This document shows, piece by piece, positions 25,401 to 39,618 of a stretch of 55,000 nt of DNA. Under the pieces are notes generated by a model. It was not told where the DNA came from. It made no database searches and saw only the letters and a program-made list of their open reading frames with translations. A program made the position numbers and the translations under genes. Position 1 is the first letter of the stretch. Each line of letters begins with the position of its first letter. The DNA comes from Anaeromyces robustus (taxonomy: Eukaryota > Neocallimastigomycota > Neocallimastigomycetes > Neocallimastigales > Neocallimastigaceae): positions 1-55,000 of the forward strand of contig MCFG01000239.1 of NCBI GenBank assembly GCA_002104895.1, in the 5' to 3' direction.

Positions 25401-28400
25401 TATTAATAATCAAAACTCATATAATAATATTAAGAGTCAAAAAAAATTAGATCTTTTTTTAAATGAACAAAAACAAAAAAACCAAAATGAAATTGAAAAC
25501 AAAAATAAAATTAATATAAAAATTGAGAAAACTCAGGATAATAATATAAGTTTAGTAAATAATACAGAATTTGATAAAGATAAAAATAAAAATGTAAATG
25601 CAGAAAGTAATACAAAAAATGATAAAGACCAAATTGCCAATATATATCAAGTTAGTAATACAAAAACCGTGCTAAAAGATAACAGCCATATTTTAGATAC
25701 TTCTAACCAAAATATTATTGAATTTAAAATTCCAGATAAAGAGGATAAAAACATGGATGTTTTAATTAATGAAAAAATAAATAATATTAAAAAATTAATT
25801 TTAACTTCTTTAAAATCTAATAATGATAATATAGATGAATTTGAAAAATTCTGTGAAGAAAATGATATTACTCCACTAAAAGAATTTATAAGCATCAACA
25901 TTAATAACAGCAATAATAATAATAATAACAATAACAATAACAACAACAACAATAGTCAGAATAATAAGAAGAAGAAGAATAATAAGAATAATTATGATTA
26001 TAATTATTTCGATATGCTATTATTTACAATTGATAATGTTAAAAAAGAAAATAAGATAACACTAAAATTATTAGAATATATTATTCATCAAAGTATATAT
26101 AAAAATTTAAATTATGTTCATGATAAAAAGGTTCCTCTTTTTCAAGCTATTTCTCATTCATATTTTAAAATTGCTGATTTATTAATTAATAATGGAGCTG
26201 ATATTAATTATAATCTTTCTAATAAAAAACAAAAAGATGTTATTTCTTATTTAATTTCTAAATTAAAAAGCAAAAAAAACAAATTAAATATAGTAAATTA
26301 TTGTTTAAACCGTGGTTTATGCACAGTAAAAATACCAAACAAAACTATAAAATCATTAATTTCCCGGGGTAATTATAAAATAATAAAAGCAATTTTTGAT
26401 AATACAGATATAGATAAAAATCTTATATTAGATTTTTTATTTAATTATAAAAAGAGAACTGCTCTTACGGATTTACAATTAAATCTTATTATCAAAAATA
26501 GAGCCACAAAAATAAAGATTGATCAAGAAATGTATGCATTAGCATTGAAATTTAATCATTATGATATTTTAAGTCTTTTATTTGATTATGATGATAGTTC
26601 CGATGAAGTTAAAATTAAAAATATTACTAATTTGAAAATAGTAGAAAAACTTACTAAACATAAAAACTATAATGTTGACCTTGAAAATAAATATCATTTA
26701 GCAGAAAGATTAATTCTCCTTATTTCCCCAACCATAACAACAAAAAAATTTGAAAAAATTTTATATGGTGCTGTAATTAATGAAAATAATACTCTTTTAA
26801 AAATACTACTAACAATTATGAAACAAAAGAAAAATTTTAATCCTTCATTATTTAATATTAATCGTCTTGATTTTAAATCTTTATTATTTGCAATATGTAG
26901 TAGTCAAAAACTTGATTGTACCGAATTATTAATTGATAATTTATTAAATCTTTCCTCTTTTATGGCTAGAAATTCTTTAGTTGAACTTGTATTAATGGAA
27001 GCTAGTTTTCCTCATTTTTTTAGTGAATCTAATTTTAAAACTTTAAAATTATTAGTTGAAGCTATTTTTGAGCATCCAGCATCTTTTAATCAAATTTATA
27101 TAAATTTTGAATGTATTCTTCAATTAACTTGTAAAAATTATAATTCTGAAATGATGAAAATATTTAGTGAAACTATATTTACTTATCCTAATTTTAAAAC
27201 TAAAAATATAAATTTTGAAAAACTTTTCAATATAGCCATTAAAAATAATCAATGTGGTGACGAAATCATTCAATATTTAGTAAATTCTTTAATTATTAAG
27301 ACTCCACCAAAAGATTTTAATATTCAATCCATTGGATTTCATAATATTTTAGTAAATAGTATTGATAATCATCAACACGGTAAAAAAATATTAAAAACTA
27401 TTTTGGAAGGCATATTAAATCATCCATTATTTGATCAAATCTATTTACGTTATAATAGAATTTTATATAGATCTATATTAAAAAATGAATTTGAAATGGC
27501 AAAAGAATTATTTGAATTATTATTGAAATATCCTCAAAAATTAAAAATTTCAAAATTGAATATGGAAAAATTATTATTTATGTATCATGTACATGATGAT
27601 AATATTCATGTAGGTTCTGATGATGACCTTGATTATTATCTTTATCTTAATGATAATGTAGATAAAATAAATACCAGTCGTTACAATAAAATGGAATATA
27701 GAGATTATTTCGATACTTCATTAGATGAATATCTTAATATTGAAAGAAGTCTTTTCACTGAAGGTGAATATTTCGCTGAACATGGTCATTTTATGAATCA
27801 ATACATTTCAAATGATAATGATTTTATAGAAATAGTTGAATCTGAAGCATCCTATTCATATGATTCATGGGATGATTGGGAAAATTTTAAAGATAAAGAA
27901 GAAGAAAAAGAAGAAAAAGATAATGATGATGATGAAAAAGAAGATTTAAAAAATTTAAAAAATTTAAAACATTTTGATAATGAATTATTTAATCATTTTT
28001 GTTATGATTTAAGTTGTCATAATATTGATTTTGATGTTGGTGAAATTGATTTTAGTGATAATGATTTTAGTGATAATGATTTTAGTGATAGTGATTTTAG
28101 TGATATTGATTATAATGAAATTAATTTTGATGAATTAAATAATCTTAGTGATATTAAAGAAATGCTTGAATTAGAAGGTAATCCTGAAGATTTTTCTAAT
28201 GAAATGATAGAAACTATGCAATTTTTAAAATTTTGTAAAATTGTTAAAAAACACGCCGAAGAAAAAAAAAGAAAAAAAGTTAAAAATGAAAAAAAGAATA
28301 CTACTACTACTGCTACTACTTCTACTGCTACTACTTCTACTTCTACCTCTAACTCTACTACTAATAATAATAATAAGGGAAATGAAAATCAAAAGAAAAA

Positions 28401-28920
28401 ACAAAAACAAAATGAAAAACGTAAAGTGAAATGGTTTAGACATCGTGGTGTTTATGAAAATACACTTCCTAAACTTCGAAAATTCTTTTTAGACTTAATA
28501 TTTTATAATGAGAATAGTGACTATTATTCCTCCATTGGTATTAATATTAAATGTATTGAAAAATTTAATCATGAACACTTAAATCTTATTTTTAATGAAG
28601 CTATTGAACATGGATATTTAAAAGTGGTTAAAAAATTTTTAGAAAATGATATTATTAAATCTCAAATTGACATTAATAAAAAAATAAATAAAAAAGATTA
28701 TCCAATAATTTTAGCTTTTCAACGTTATATGACATGTTGTACAATGATTAATGATAAGGAAAGATATATGAAAGAAGCATTTGATCTCTTTAAATATTTA
28801 ATAGAAAAAGGGGCAAATTATGATGTTAAAAATAAAAAAAATAAATCTTTATTAAAGTTGGCACACAGTCCTTTAACAAATGAAATTTTATATTACCTTC
28901 AAGATCTTAATGAAAAATAA
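24742..28920 (+). CDS. Large Gln/Asn-rich ankyrin-type protein, intronless
   Basis: A single open frame of 1,392 residues begins MNLDKSNKGKQNLLINEQ. Residues about 1-260 are Gln/Asn/Lys-rich and hold about seven degenerate repeats around KKKQSQKNL, spaced 25-40 residues, plus a CAA-coded poly-Gln run (about 25350-25400). An Asn run follows near residue 390. From about residue 415 the protein becomes helical with ankyrin-like units (IADLLINNGADINYN near 26170-26210) and one copy of the family module (about 26410-26600, NLILDFLFNYKKRT). An acidic stretch contains Asp-Phe-Ser-Asp repeats (about 28045-28110), followed by a Thr/Ser run and a C-terminal ankyrin pair ending YLIEKGANYDV. No signal peptide or TM is seen, so it is probably intracellular. 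It is related to the genes at 1, 45369 and 50127. Binding or scaffold function is inference. Confidence 0.88.
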
Positions 28921-29645
28921 ATATTAATTAATAAATAAAATAAAATAAAATAAAATAATATTTTTTTATTTTCAAATTATATATTATTTTATTTTATTAT
29001 TTTTTTTTTTTTTTTGTAATTAAGTTCTATGTATATATATATAAATACAAAAAATTATATATTTTAATATTTTGATTTAATTGAATATATAGAATTTTAA
29101 TAATTATAATATAAATAAAAATTATTTAGTATAAATAATATTTCGATTTAATTGTATATATAGATTTTTAATAATATAAATAAATAAAATGATTCAGTAT
29201 TAATTCTAAATATATATAAAAAGATAATTATTCAGTAGTTTGTTATATAAATATATAAATATATAAAATATTATTTCAGAACAATTAAGATATACAAAAT
29301 ATTTTTTATTATATTAAATATTGTAAAAAAAAATATTTTTTTTTTTTTAAATAAATATTTAATTATATTTATTTATAATATTAAGGATTAGCCTCATATA
29401 TTTTAATAATATATAAAAATAAGGCTGAAAATTACTAAATATATTTAATATAAACATATATAAATAAAATAAATAACACCCTGTAATGTATATATTTTGA
29501 TGATTTTATATGTATAAACATTCTTATTATTTATTTTTATATCAAAAATACCATTTTTTTAAGTATTTTTTTATATGTTTTATAAATTTATAAATTTAAT
29601 AATATTTAATAATATTTAATAATATTTAATAATGTTTAATAATGT

Positions 29646-29700
29646 TTAAGAGTATTTAATAAAATTTATATAATTTATAGATTTCATTAAATACTCTTAA
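29646..29700. repeat. Inverted repeat, 15-bp arms
   Basis: TTAAGAGTATTTAAT (29646-29660) is the exact reverse complement of ATTAAATACTCTTAA (29686-29700), with a 25-base spacer. It sits beside tandem AATAATATTT copies. Function unknown. Confidence 0.7.
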
Positions 29701-30314
29701 GTTTTATTAATAATTATTAATAATATTATAATAATTATTTAACTATTTAATTATTTTAATTAATAATATTAACTATATATTATTAATTAAGCTTTTTTTA
29801 CTGATTTTTTTAAAGTAAATGTGTATTAGGGTTATTTAAATATTTTTATATTTTTGTGATTTTAAATAACAGTTAAAAATATAGAAAGTATAAATATCAT
29901 TTAATGACAAGTTAAATACTAATGATACTAATAATTAATAATAAGAAATTAATTAAAGAAAGTAAAAAATAATATATAAAGTAGATATATATTTTTACTT
30001 AACAAATGAAATAATTAATTATGAAAAAAAGAAATACAACTTATTAATAAAAAAAAAAAGATTTATATTTTATTTTATTTTTACTTTTATTTTATTTAAT
30101 GGAAGTATAGTAATTTTATGAATATATTTATTTACTATAAAAATCAAAAAACTTTTTGTAGCAATATCACTGCATAATGCATAAACTAAATTAAAAATTT
30201 GGAATGCATTTAATACAGAAATAAAATCTATTGAATTTTTAATTAGTTAAATATATTAATATAATAATAAGGATAACACAAGCTTTTTATAAATAAAAAA
30301 AAATAAATATTTAC

Positions 30315-30356
30315 AAAAAAATACAAACAATACAATGGTATTGTTTGTATTTTTTT
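30315..30356. repeat. Strong hairpin, 19-bp perfect arms
   Basis: AAAAAAATACAAACAATAC (30315-30333) pairs exactly with the complement at 30338-30356 around a four-base AATG loop. The arms carry a non-repetitive core (TACAAACAATAC), so it is less likely than most A/T hairpins here to be chance. Confidence 0.85.
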
Positions 30357-30411
30357 TTATTTATTATTTATTTATTTATTTATTATTTATTTAATATTTA
30401 AAAAATTATTG

Positions 30412-30522
<111 letters not shown>

Positions 30523-30990
30523 CAATTGTTTATTGGTAAATATTGTTACAATTTCTCATTAATGAAAAAAAAAAAATATTTTTTTTTATTAAATAATTAA
30601 AAAATTTTTATTTATTACTATTATTATTTTTTTTTTATCTTTTAAAATAAATTAAATATTATTATTGTAATAAACTTTAAATAATAATAAATTTTAAATG
30701 AATAAAATTGGTGAAATTCTTTAATTTAGTTTAATAAATGACATAAAAAACACAAAATGAAAAAATTTTTTATTTAATCAAATAATTTATAAAAAAAAAA
30801 TTTTTTTATTATTATATAATCATTATATAATTATTAAATTATATAATTTTAATAATTATATAATTTAATAACAATTATTATTTAAATTTGGTAAATTAAA
30901 AAAATTATCGATAAAATGTTAAGTTATATAAAGAAATTTTTTTTTTTTTTTTAAACCTTAAAGTAAATACAAAATAAAATTATAATAAAA

Positions 30991-30995
<5 letters not shown>

Positions 30996-31029
<34 letters not shown>
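30996..31029. repeat. Poly-A tract upstream of the first LRR gene
   Basis: An uninterrupted A run of 34 bases, about 130 bases upstream of the LRR gene start. It could be a nucleosome-excluding promoter element; this is inference. Confidence 0.8.
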
Positions 31030-31031
<2 letters not shown>

Positions 31032-31157
31032 AAGAAAAAAGTAAAAAATTAAAATTTTATTATAAAAAAAAAAATTTAATAAATACATTCAATAAAATTA
31101 AAATCAAATATTTCATTTTAATATATATATTTTATATTAATTAGTAATTCAACCAAT

Positions 31158-32375
31158 ATGAAAATAAATTTATTGTTAAAAGGAATTATAGGTGTAACAT
31201 TCCTTTCTTCATATACTAAAGCTGGTGATTGTAATTCAATTGAAACTTATTTAAAAGGAATAAATCATGATTCAGTTCGTAATTGTGAAGAAAATGATCA
31301 AGGAAATGTAACTTTTATGTAAGTATATTAATATCTATAATAATACTAATAATAAATATACATTATTTATAATTTATAAATTATAAATAATAGAAATTAC
31401 TAATAATGTAATTCCTTATTATATTATTTTTATTTTTATTATAAAAGGCAATTTAATTATGATGAATGTTACTCAACTGAAGTACTTGAAAATGTTCTTT
31501 CTTACAAATCTCTTGAGGAATTGTAAGTTTATAAATGAACAAAAATAAAAAAAATTAATTTTAAAAATCTATTAATATAATGTGAATTTTAAATTATTTT
31601 TTTTTTTTTAAAAATTATTTATTCAATAAAAAAAAAAAAAAAAAAAAAAAAAGAATTGTTATGAGAGACGAAAAATGTGATGACAAAAATTTATTTGAAA
31701 TATTAAATAAATTACCAAATTTAAACTATTTGTAAGATATATAAATATATTATTATATATAAAAAAATATATTTTTTGAATATTATCTCTATTAATATAT
31801 TATTAATAGATATATTTTTGAGTTATAATTAAAATGTTTTTATTTATATATTTATAATATTTATATATATTTCAGAGACATTTCTTCTGGTAACATTAAT
31901 ATTGATTACAGTATTTTAAAGGACTCTTCAATCAAAACATTGTATGATATTTTTTTTTTAAATATATATATACATTGTATATATATATATATATTTAATT
32001 ATATATCAATATTAACATGATAATTATTTAAAATAATTGATATAATATAAATAGAAATTTATGTTGGCTTAACTTTACTGATGATCAAATTAAACAAATT
32101 GCTAATATTCCATCAATTGAAACCTTGTAAATATTATTATATATATATAATATATTACTCTTAAAATATTTTGAAAAAAATAAGTTTTATGATTCTATAT
32201 TTATTAATTTATTTATATATCTATTTAATATAAAAAAAATAATAAATATATAGGAATTTGAAATCTATTTATAGTCATGGTAATGAAAAACGTCCCGTTT
32301 TAAGTCTTCAACCATTAAAGAATCATAAAAAGCTTACTAAATTGTAATTAAAAAAATAAAAATAATTTTAATATA

Positions 32376-32415
<40 letters not shown>

Positions 32416-33732
32416 ATAATAATAAAATAAGAATATTACAATTAATTAATTTTTTTTCTCATTTCAATTATACCAATAATAATTATAAATAATTAAATAT
32501 ACATTAGAATGGTAAATCAAAGTGATCTCTCAGAAGGTTCTTTAAATAATCTCTCTAATGTAAAAGATTTGTAAGTAATATATATAATTATATATATTTT
32601 TATATAAATATATATTTGTTTTAATTATTAATTTTTTTTTTTTACTATTTTTTAAAAAAGAGAAATTATTATTGACGTTCCTGAAACTATAATGGAAGAT
32701 ATTTCTACTATGTCATCTCTTGAAAACATGTAAAATATACACATATTATATCTATATATATATAATATTAATATATATCTATAATTATTAATATTAAATA
32801 TTAAAAAAATTTTTTCTTTTTTATAATTTTTTAGACAAATTGAATTTAGTAATAATGATATTAAATATAGTATCAGTTCTTTCAAGAATCTTAAGAACCT
32901 TAATTCTTTGTAATTATTAAATACTGTATATATATAAGTATGATAAAATTATTATTAATATATTTATTTATTTATTTATTTATTTATTTATTATAAAATT
33001 TTATTAGAATATTAAAAAGTGAAAGAGTTTCTACTAAGGATATGGAACTTTTAGATAATTCTTTAAAAGATTTAACTGTGAAAAAATTGTAAGTGCTTAT
33101 ATAACTATAAATTTATTTATTTTTTAATATATTTTTTGTTTACTTTTTTTTTTATAAAATAAATATTTGAAAAAAATTATTTTTATTTATATTTACTAAT
33201 ACTTTATTTTTTATTTATAAAAAAAAATAGATATATAGCTGATCATTTTATTACTCAAAATATTATTGATGATATCGGTTCATTAACACAACTTGAAGAA
33301 TTGTAAAAAAAGAAAAAACTTTTTACTTTTTAAATAATAAATATTATATTATTATTTATTTTAATATTTTTACTAATTGTAATTTTTTTTTTTAGAACCT
33401 CTATTGGTAATAACATACCAATTAAAAAATACTCATTAGATTTTAGTTCTTTTAAAAATCTTATTAATCTTTCCGCTTTGTAATTATAAAAATAATATAA
33501 TAATTTAAAGTATTATAATTAAAAACTTAATTAAAAAATAACTATTAATATAATACTTTATTATTTATTATATCTATATGATAGAACAATAGAAAATGCT
33601 TATAGTATGGATGGAATTCCAGATGTTTTTGGTTATCTTAAAAGTTTAAAAAAATTGTTAATATTTATTATATATATAAATCTATATATTTATTTTAAAT
33701 AAATAAATCATAAATTAAAATTTATTTATTAA

Positions 33733-33764
<32 letters not shown>

Positions 33765-35404
33765 AAAAAAATATAAAGAGTATTTACTGGATCATCTGTA
33801 AGAACAATTCCAGATTCTTTAGCTAATCTTAAAAATAGTCTTGAATATCTGTAATTTTTTTATTATTACTTTAATATATAAATAATAAATAATATTTTAA
33901 TACTTAATAAATATTTTAAATTATTTATACTATTTATTATATATATATAATATGGTATATATTATTTATAAATTAAAAAATTTATATTGATAATTTAAAA
34001 AAAAAAAAAAAATAGTGATTTATCAAGAAACATGTTTAAATGTGAAATTCCACAATATCTTAACAATTTTCCTAATCTTAAATATGTGTATGCAATAAAG
34101 ATTTATATAAATATTCTTTTTAATTTATATATAATAAAGTTAAATTTATTTATATGTTTATATGTTTATATGTTTATATGTTTATTTATTTAATAATACT
34201 TTTTTTTTTTTTTAATTATTATTTTAAAAATAATGTAATTTATTTTTAATTATAGCAATTTTGATTCAAGTTCAAGTATGACTGGAAAAACATTAACTAA
34301 TAAAAACCTTGAAACTTGTATTTATTCATCATTTAGTCGTAATATTTGTATTCCTGTTGATATGAAATGTTTCCAAAAAAAATATGATTTCCCATCATGT
34401 TCTTCTATTACCACTACTACTACTACTATTACACCAAATCCAACCTCAACTAATGATTGTGATAATATAAAAACATTAATATATAATAGTAATAAATATG
34501 ATTCTGATAATATTTTAAGAGAATGCAAAGAAAATGAAAAAGGAAAAGTCATTCAATTGTAAATATCTTATTTTAATATGTATTATTTTATATTATCAAA
34601 TAATTTAAATTACAAAAAAAAAATAATTATATATTTATAATAATAAATAATAATAAGAAAAAAAAAATATATATATATATATGTATATATATAAATATTA
34701 AAAGATTCAATATATATATACTTTATGAGATTTATTTAATTGTATTAAAATCTAATCTTTATAATAATCATTAATAATATATAGATCTATTGATACAGAT
34801 TACATAGCTGAAGATATTATTAAAAATATATTATCATATAATACTATTGAATCTCTGTAAGTTTAAATATAAATATAAAAATAAATATAAAAATAAATAT
34901 ATAAAAATAAATATAAATATAAATATTAATTAATGTTAAATTACCATTAAATAAATTTATTAATATAAATGTGATCAATATATATTTTTTTTATATTGAA
35001 ATAAATAGTGTCTATGAAAGACCAAGAATTTGTGTTTTGAAAGAAGATAATAGTGCTTTCTTACGTTTAATTGCTAAATTACCAAAATTAAAAGAATTGT
35101 AAGAATAAATAAATCTTTTTTATTTTTAATTTTTTCTTTTTTTTATTTTTTACATTAAAATATAGTTATAATAACAAAAATAATACATATATTTATATAT
35201 TATTATTAATATATATTGTATTTATTCATTTTTATTTTAAAGAGAAATTACAGGTGGAGAATGTACACTTGATTGGACTATATTAAAAAATAAAAGAACT
35301 CTCAAAAAATTGTAAATATTTACAATATCAAGATATATTATAAATATTTTTTAATAATGTGATAAGAATAATATTAATAAGTAATACTTATTTTTATTGC
35401 TAAT

Positions 35405-35442
<38 letters not shown>

Positions 35443-35830
35443 AATCATATATATTTACAGAACTGCAAATACCGTTCTTGATAATAATAGTATTAAAGAT
35501 ATTGCAAAAATTTCATCAATTGAAGAATTGTAAGTTATTCTAATTTTTATTTTTATTTTTGTTTTTTTTTTTTAAAAAAGAAATGTTATATTTTATTAGC
35601 TTTATTATATTATACTATATAGATTAATAATGATATTGTGCTTTTATTTATTATATTATTAAATTATAAAATTATTTAAACACTATTTTTTTTTTATTAT
35701 TTTAAAATATTAGAAATATTCAAGAAGTTATTGATGATGAAAATAAAACACTTGAAACTAACGGATTAAATATTGAACCTTTGAAGAACCATAAAAAGCT
35801 TAATGCATTGTAATTATTCTTATATTATTA

Positions 35831-35879
<49 letters not shown>

Positions 35880-38053
35880 TTAAAATTCTTATTATTATTT
35901 TTATTATATCTTTTTAAATATATTAGACATATCGATCAAAAATATGTTACTATAGGATCTTTAAGTACTTTACAAAATATTAAAAAATTGTATGTTAATA
36001 AAAAATAAATATGTAAATAATTTATAATACTTTTATTAATTTTTATTAACATTATATTTATTCATGAAAAAAAAAAAAAAAAAGATATGCCACAATTACA
36101 GCAGAAAACATAAAAGAAATAACTTCACTGAAATCTCTTGAATTTTTGTAAATATTTTAATTAATATTTTACCGATAAATTATTATATTTTTATCTATAA
36201 AAGAGAAAATAAAAAACTAATAAAATTTAAATGAAATATAATTTTTATATAGAGAAATAACTCCTCAAAAGACTGATAAAAGATATGACATAGAATGTTT
36301 AAAAGATCTTAAAAAACTTAAAACATTGTAATTTTAAATATAAATATATATAAATTTTTTTAAATAATTATTAATATAAAAGTAAAAGCAAATAGAAAAT
36401 AAATTAATAATAAATATATATATTTATTTATTTATTTATTTATTTATTTATTAAAATTAAATATTAGAAATCTAAAGGGTGTAATATACAAAAGAAATGG
36501 ATGTACACTTGAAGGAAACTCTTTAGAAGGTTTAACGAATCTTAAGGAATTGTAAATATTATAAATTAAAAAAAAAATTATTATTTCATATATTAATATT
36601 AATATAATTAAATAAATATCTTAATAATATATTAAATATAAATTACTTATTAAAAATATTACAATATATTTAAAATATATTTTTAACATATATAATATAT
36701 TTTAAAGAAATATTGGTGATCACTACATTTATCAAGAGCATATTGATAAAATTTCTAAGTTAACTAAACTTGAAATTTTGTATGTTTATTATAATATAAT
36801 ATAATATAATATAATATAATATAATATAATATAATATAATATAATATAATATAATATAATATAATATAATAATATTTTAAATAAACCAATATATATATAT
36901 ATATATTTTAAAGACGTTTCAGATATTGGGGAAAATCATCACAAGAAACTGAATTAAACTTTGATGGTTTTAAAAATCTTACTAAACTTACTGTTTTGTA
37001 ATTATTATTTTCATTTTAATTTAATTATCTTTCAATAGTTATATCCATTTTTTAAATGATATATTAATTATAATTATATTAATTACACTAATATAATGAT
37101 AAATATTTTTAATAAAACAGAGAATTTGAAGGTCGTATTCCTTATGGTAAAAGACATATGGAAGAAATTCCTGAATCAGTCTTCTCATTAACAAAATTAA
37201 AGAAATTGTTAGTAAACATATATAATTATGATTTCAAAAAATAAAATCATATAAATTATTTTTAAATATATTAATTGTTTTTATTGATTAATATATTTTT
37301 TATTAATACTTGATATTAATATATTTATAATGTATATTTATACATAAAAGTACATTGACTGGACAAAATATTAATAGTATTCCCGAAAAATTATCTAACC
37401 TTAAAAAACTTCAATATATGTAATTATAATAATTATTATTAATAAATATATATTTTTATATTATAATATAAATATTAATATATATTTTATATATATATAA
37501 TTTTATATATAGTGATTTAAGTAGTAATAATATTTCTGGTGAAATACCAAAGTTCTTTAATAACAAACTTGAACATCTGTAACTATTCATAAATAATAAT
37601 AAGAAATAATAATATATTTATAAATATTTTAATATTTCGTTATACATATTAAAAATATATAATAATATTTACTTTTAAATATTTTATATAATATACAGTG
37701 ATTTAAGTAATAATTATCTTACAGGTGAAATTCCTCAATATCTTAACAGTTTCCGTAACCTTAAATATATGTAAATATTATTTTATAAAATTTTTTATTA
37801 TTATTAATAAAATATTTTATTTTATTAGATAAAAACTAAATATAAAAAAAAACTAATAAAATAATTAAATAGTGATTTAAGTGGAAATGAAGAAGAAATG
37901 ACAGGAAAAACATTAACTAATAAAAGTCTCGAAATTTGTAGATATGATAGTTATTCAGCTATTTGTATGACTAAGAAAATGACTTGTTTTGATGAAGATA
38001 CAGAAATTCCATTATGTTCTTCAGTTAAAAAAACTACAACAACAACAACAACA

Positions 38054-38100
<47 letters not shown>

Positions 38101-38203
38101 AACTACTAGAGCTACAACCAAAACTCCAAAAATAGTTACTAAGAAATCAACTGTTAAAAAAACTATTACTAAAAAAGTTACTATAACTAAAAGTAAAAAA
38201 TAA
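31158..38203 (+). CDS. Secreted double-module leucine-rich-repeat protein, 32 exons all joined in phase 2
   Basis: The model gives 988 residues. Exons: 31158-31318, 31448-31522, 31654-31731, 31876-31941, 32055-32126, 32254-32343, 32508-32570, 32661-32729, 32835-32909, 33008-33088, 33231-33302, 33396-33479, 33585-33656, 33779-33850, 34016-34087, 34256-34558, 34785-34856, 35009-35098, 35243-35311, 35461-35529, 35714-35809, 35927-35989, 36085-36147, 36253-36327, 36468-36551, 36708-36779, 36914-36997, 37121-37207, 37351-37419, 37513-37578, 37699-37770, 37873-38203. Exon 1 has a signal peptide (MKINLLLKGIIGVTFLSSYT) and a Cys N-cap. Inner exons each encode one LRR of 21-32 residues. The last repeats are the most canonical (LDLSNNYLTGEIPQYL). 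Exon 16 (303 bp) joins a C-cap (C-x9-C-x6-C-x9-C), a Thr linker and a second N-cap (CDNIKTLIYN). The tail is poly-Thr then Lys/Thr-rich basic. It is paralogous to the gene at 39619. Ligand-binding role is inferred from the LRR fold. Confidence 0.93.
31362..31391. repeat. 30-bp perfect palindrome in LRR intron 1
   Basis: Bases 31362-31376 and 31377-31391 are exact reverse complements without spacer (half-site ATTATTTATAATTTA). The sequence is low complexity, so chance or slippage origin is possible. Confidence 0.75.
36790..36870. repeat. (ATAAT)n pentanucleotide array in an LRR intron
   Basis: About 16 perfect copies of a five-base ATAAT unit fill the intron between exons 36708-36779 and 36914-36997. 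Confidence 0.9.
38038..38105 (+). repeat. Coding ACA/ACT trinucleotide run (poly-Thr)
   Basis: This run of ACA and then ACT codons in the last exon encodes about 22 consecutive Thr, before the Lys/Thr-rich tail. Such runs are typical O-glycosylated linkers in fungal secreted proteins. Confidence 0.9.
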
Positions 38204-38845
38204 AATCACTAATTAATATAAGGAATAAAATATATATAATGTATTAATTATATATCAAAAAAAAAAATATTATATAATAATTTAAAATAATATTAAAAAG
38301 GAGAAGAAAAAAACAAATACATATATATTAATTAAAATGGAATTATTAAAATATAAATGAAAAATATTAAATATCAAAAAAGATAAAAATTATAATAAAT
38401 TTTAATTTTATATATAAAGATATTATAAATAATATGTGTCATGTTATAATCTAAAATGATAATAGTTTTATATTAATATCATTTTTAATATATATTATTA
38501 TTATTTTTTTTATTATAAACTTATGATACATAATCTTAATATAAAATAAAATATTTTAATAATATTATATAATACTATCGAACAACTAAAAAAAAATATT
38601 AAATAATAAAATTATCTTTTTCAAATATTTAATTAATGTTTTAAATTTTTTATTATATTTAATTATTATTTTTTCTTTTCTTTTTTTTATTTGTTTACTT
38701 TATTAATTTTATTTTTTATTTTTTAATAAAATAATTTAATTATTTATTTCTTATTTTTTTATTTATATATATTACTTTACTCGTTGTTTGTTCTTACATG
38801 TATTATTTATTTAAATTTATTTATATTTATTTATATTTAATACTA

Positions 38846-39020
<175 letters not shown>

Positions 39021-39489
39021 ATTTTATTTTAATTAATTATTTGTTTATTTGTTTATTTGTTTATTTATTGATAAACCGTATTTATATAAAATGCATATAC
39101 ATTTTTATATTATAAATGTTTCAAATTAATATGAAAAGGCTACAATTTTTTGTAACATTTTTTCATAAATTAATATATAATAAAGTTAATTATGTAATGA
39201 AATATTTCATATATTATTAATAATAAATAATATATATTCATGTAATTTATTTTTAATTAATATTGGAGATTAAGTTTAAATTAAAACGGTAAACAAAATT
39301 AATTTATTATTTAATACAATTAATAAAAAAAAAAAAAATTTACATATAATGTATAATATTATCAATAATATTCAAAGAAATGAATTATTAAAGAAAAATC
39401 AAATAAAAAAAAAATTTGTATATATATATTGAAAAATTCTCATACGGAAAAACTTAAACAAAAATTTTTGAAAAATAAAACATAAAATA

Positions 39490-39552
39490 AAAATATAAAA
39501 TATAAAATATAAAATATAAAATATAAAATATAAAATATAAAATATAAAATAT
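39490..39552. repeat. (AAAATAT)n heptanucleotide array upstream of the second LRR gene
   Basis: About nine copies of a seven-base AAAATAT unit end about 65 bases before the start codon at 39619. It overlaps the likely core promoter or 5' UTR; regulatory effect unknown. Confidence 0.85.
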
Positions 39553-39618
39553 ATAATATATAATAATAAAAATAAAATATAAATTTATTTCATTTTAATA
39601 CATATATATAAAATAAAA

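Noticed and set aside
28225-28443. Ser/Arg-rich minus-strand frame and Leu-rich plus frame
   Set aside because: Both are shadows of the Thr/Ser codon run in the ankyrin gene at 24742.
29392-29428. Imperfect inverted repeat around AGCCT / AGGCT
   Set aside because: Only the five-base ends pair well; the A/T middle pairs with gaps as expected by chance.
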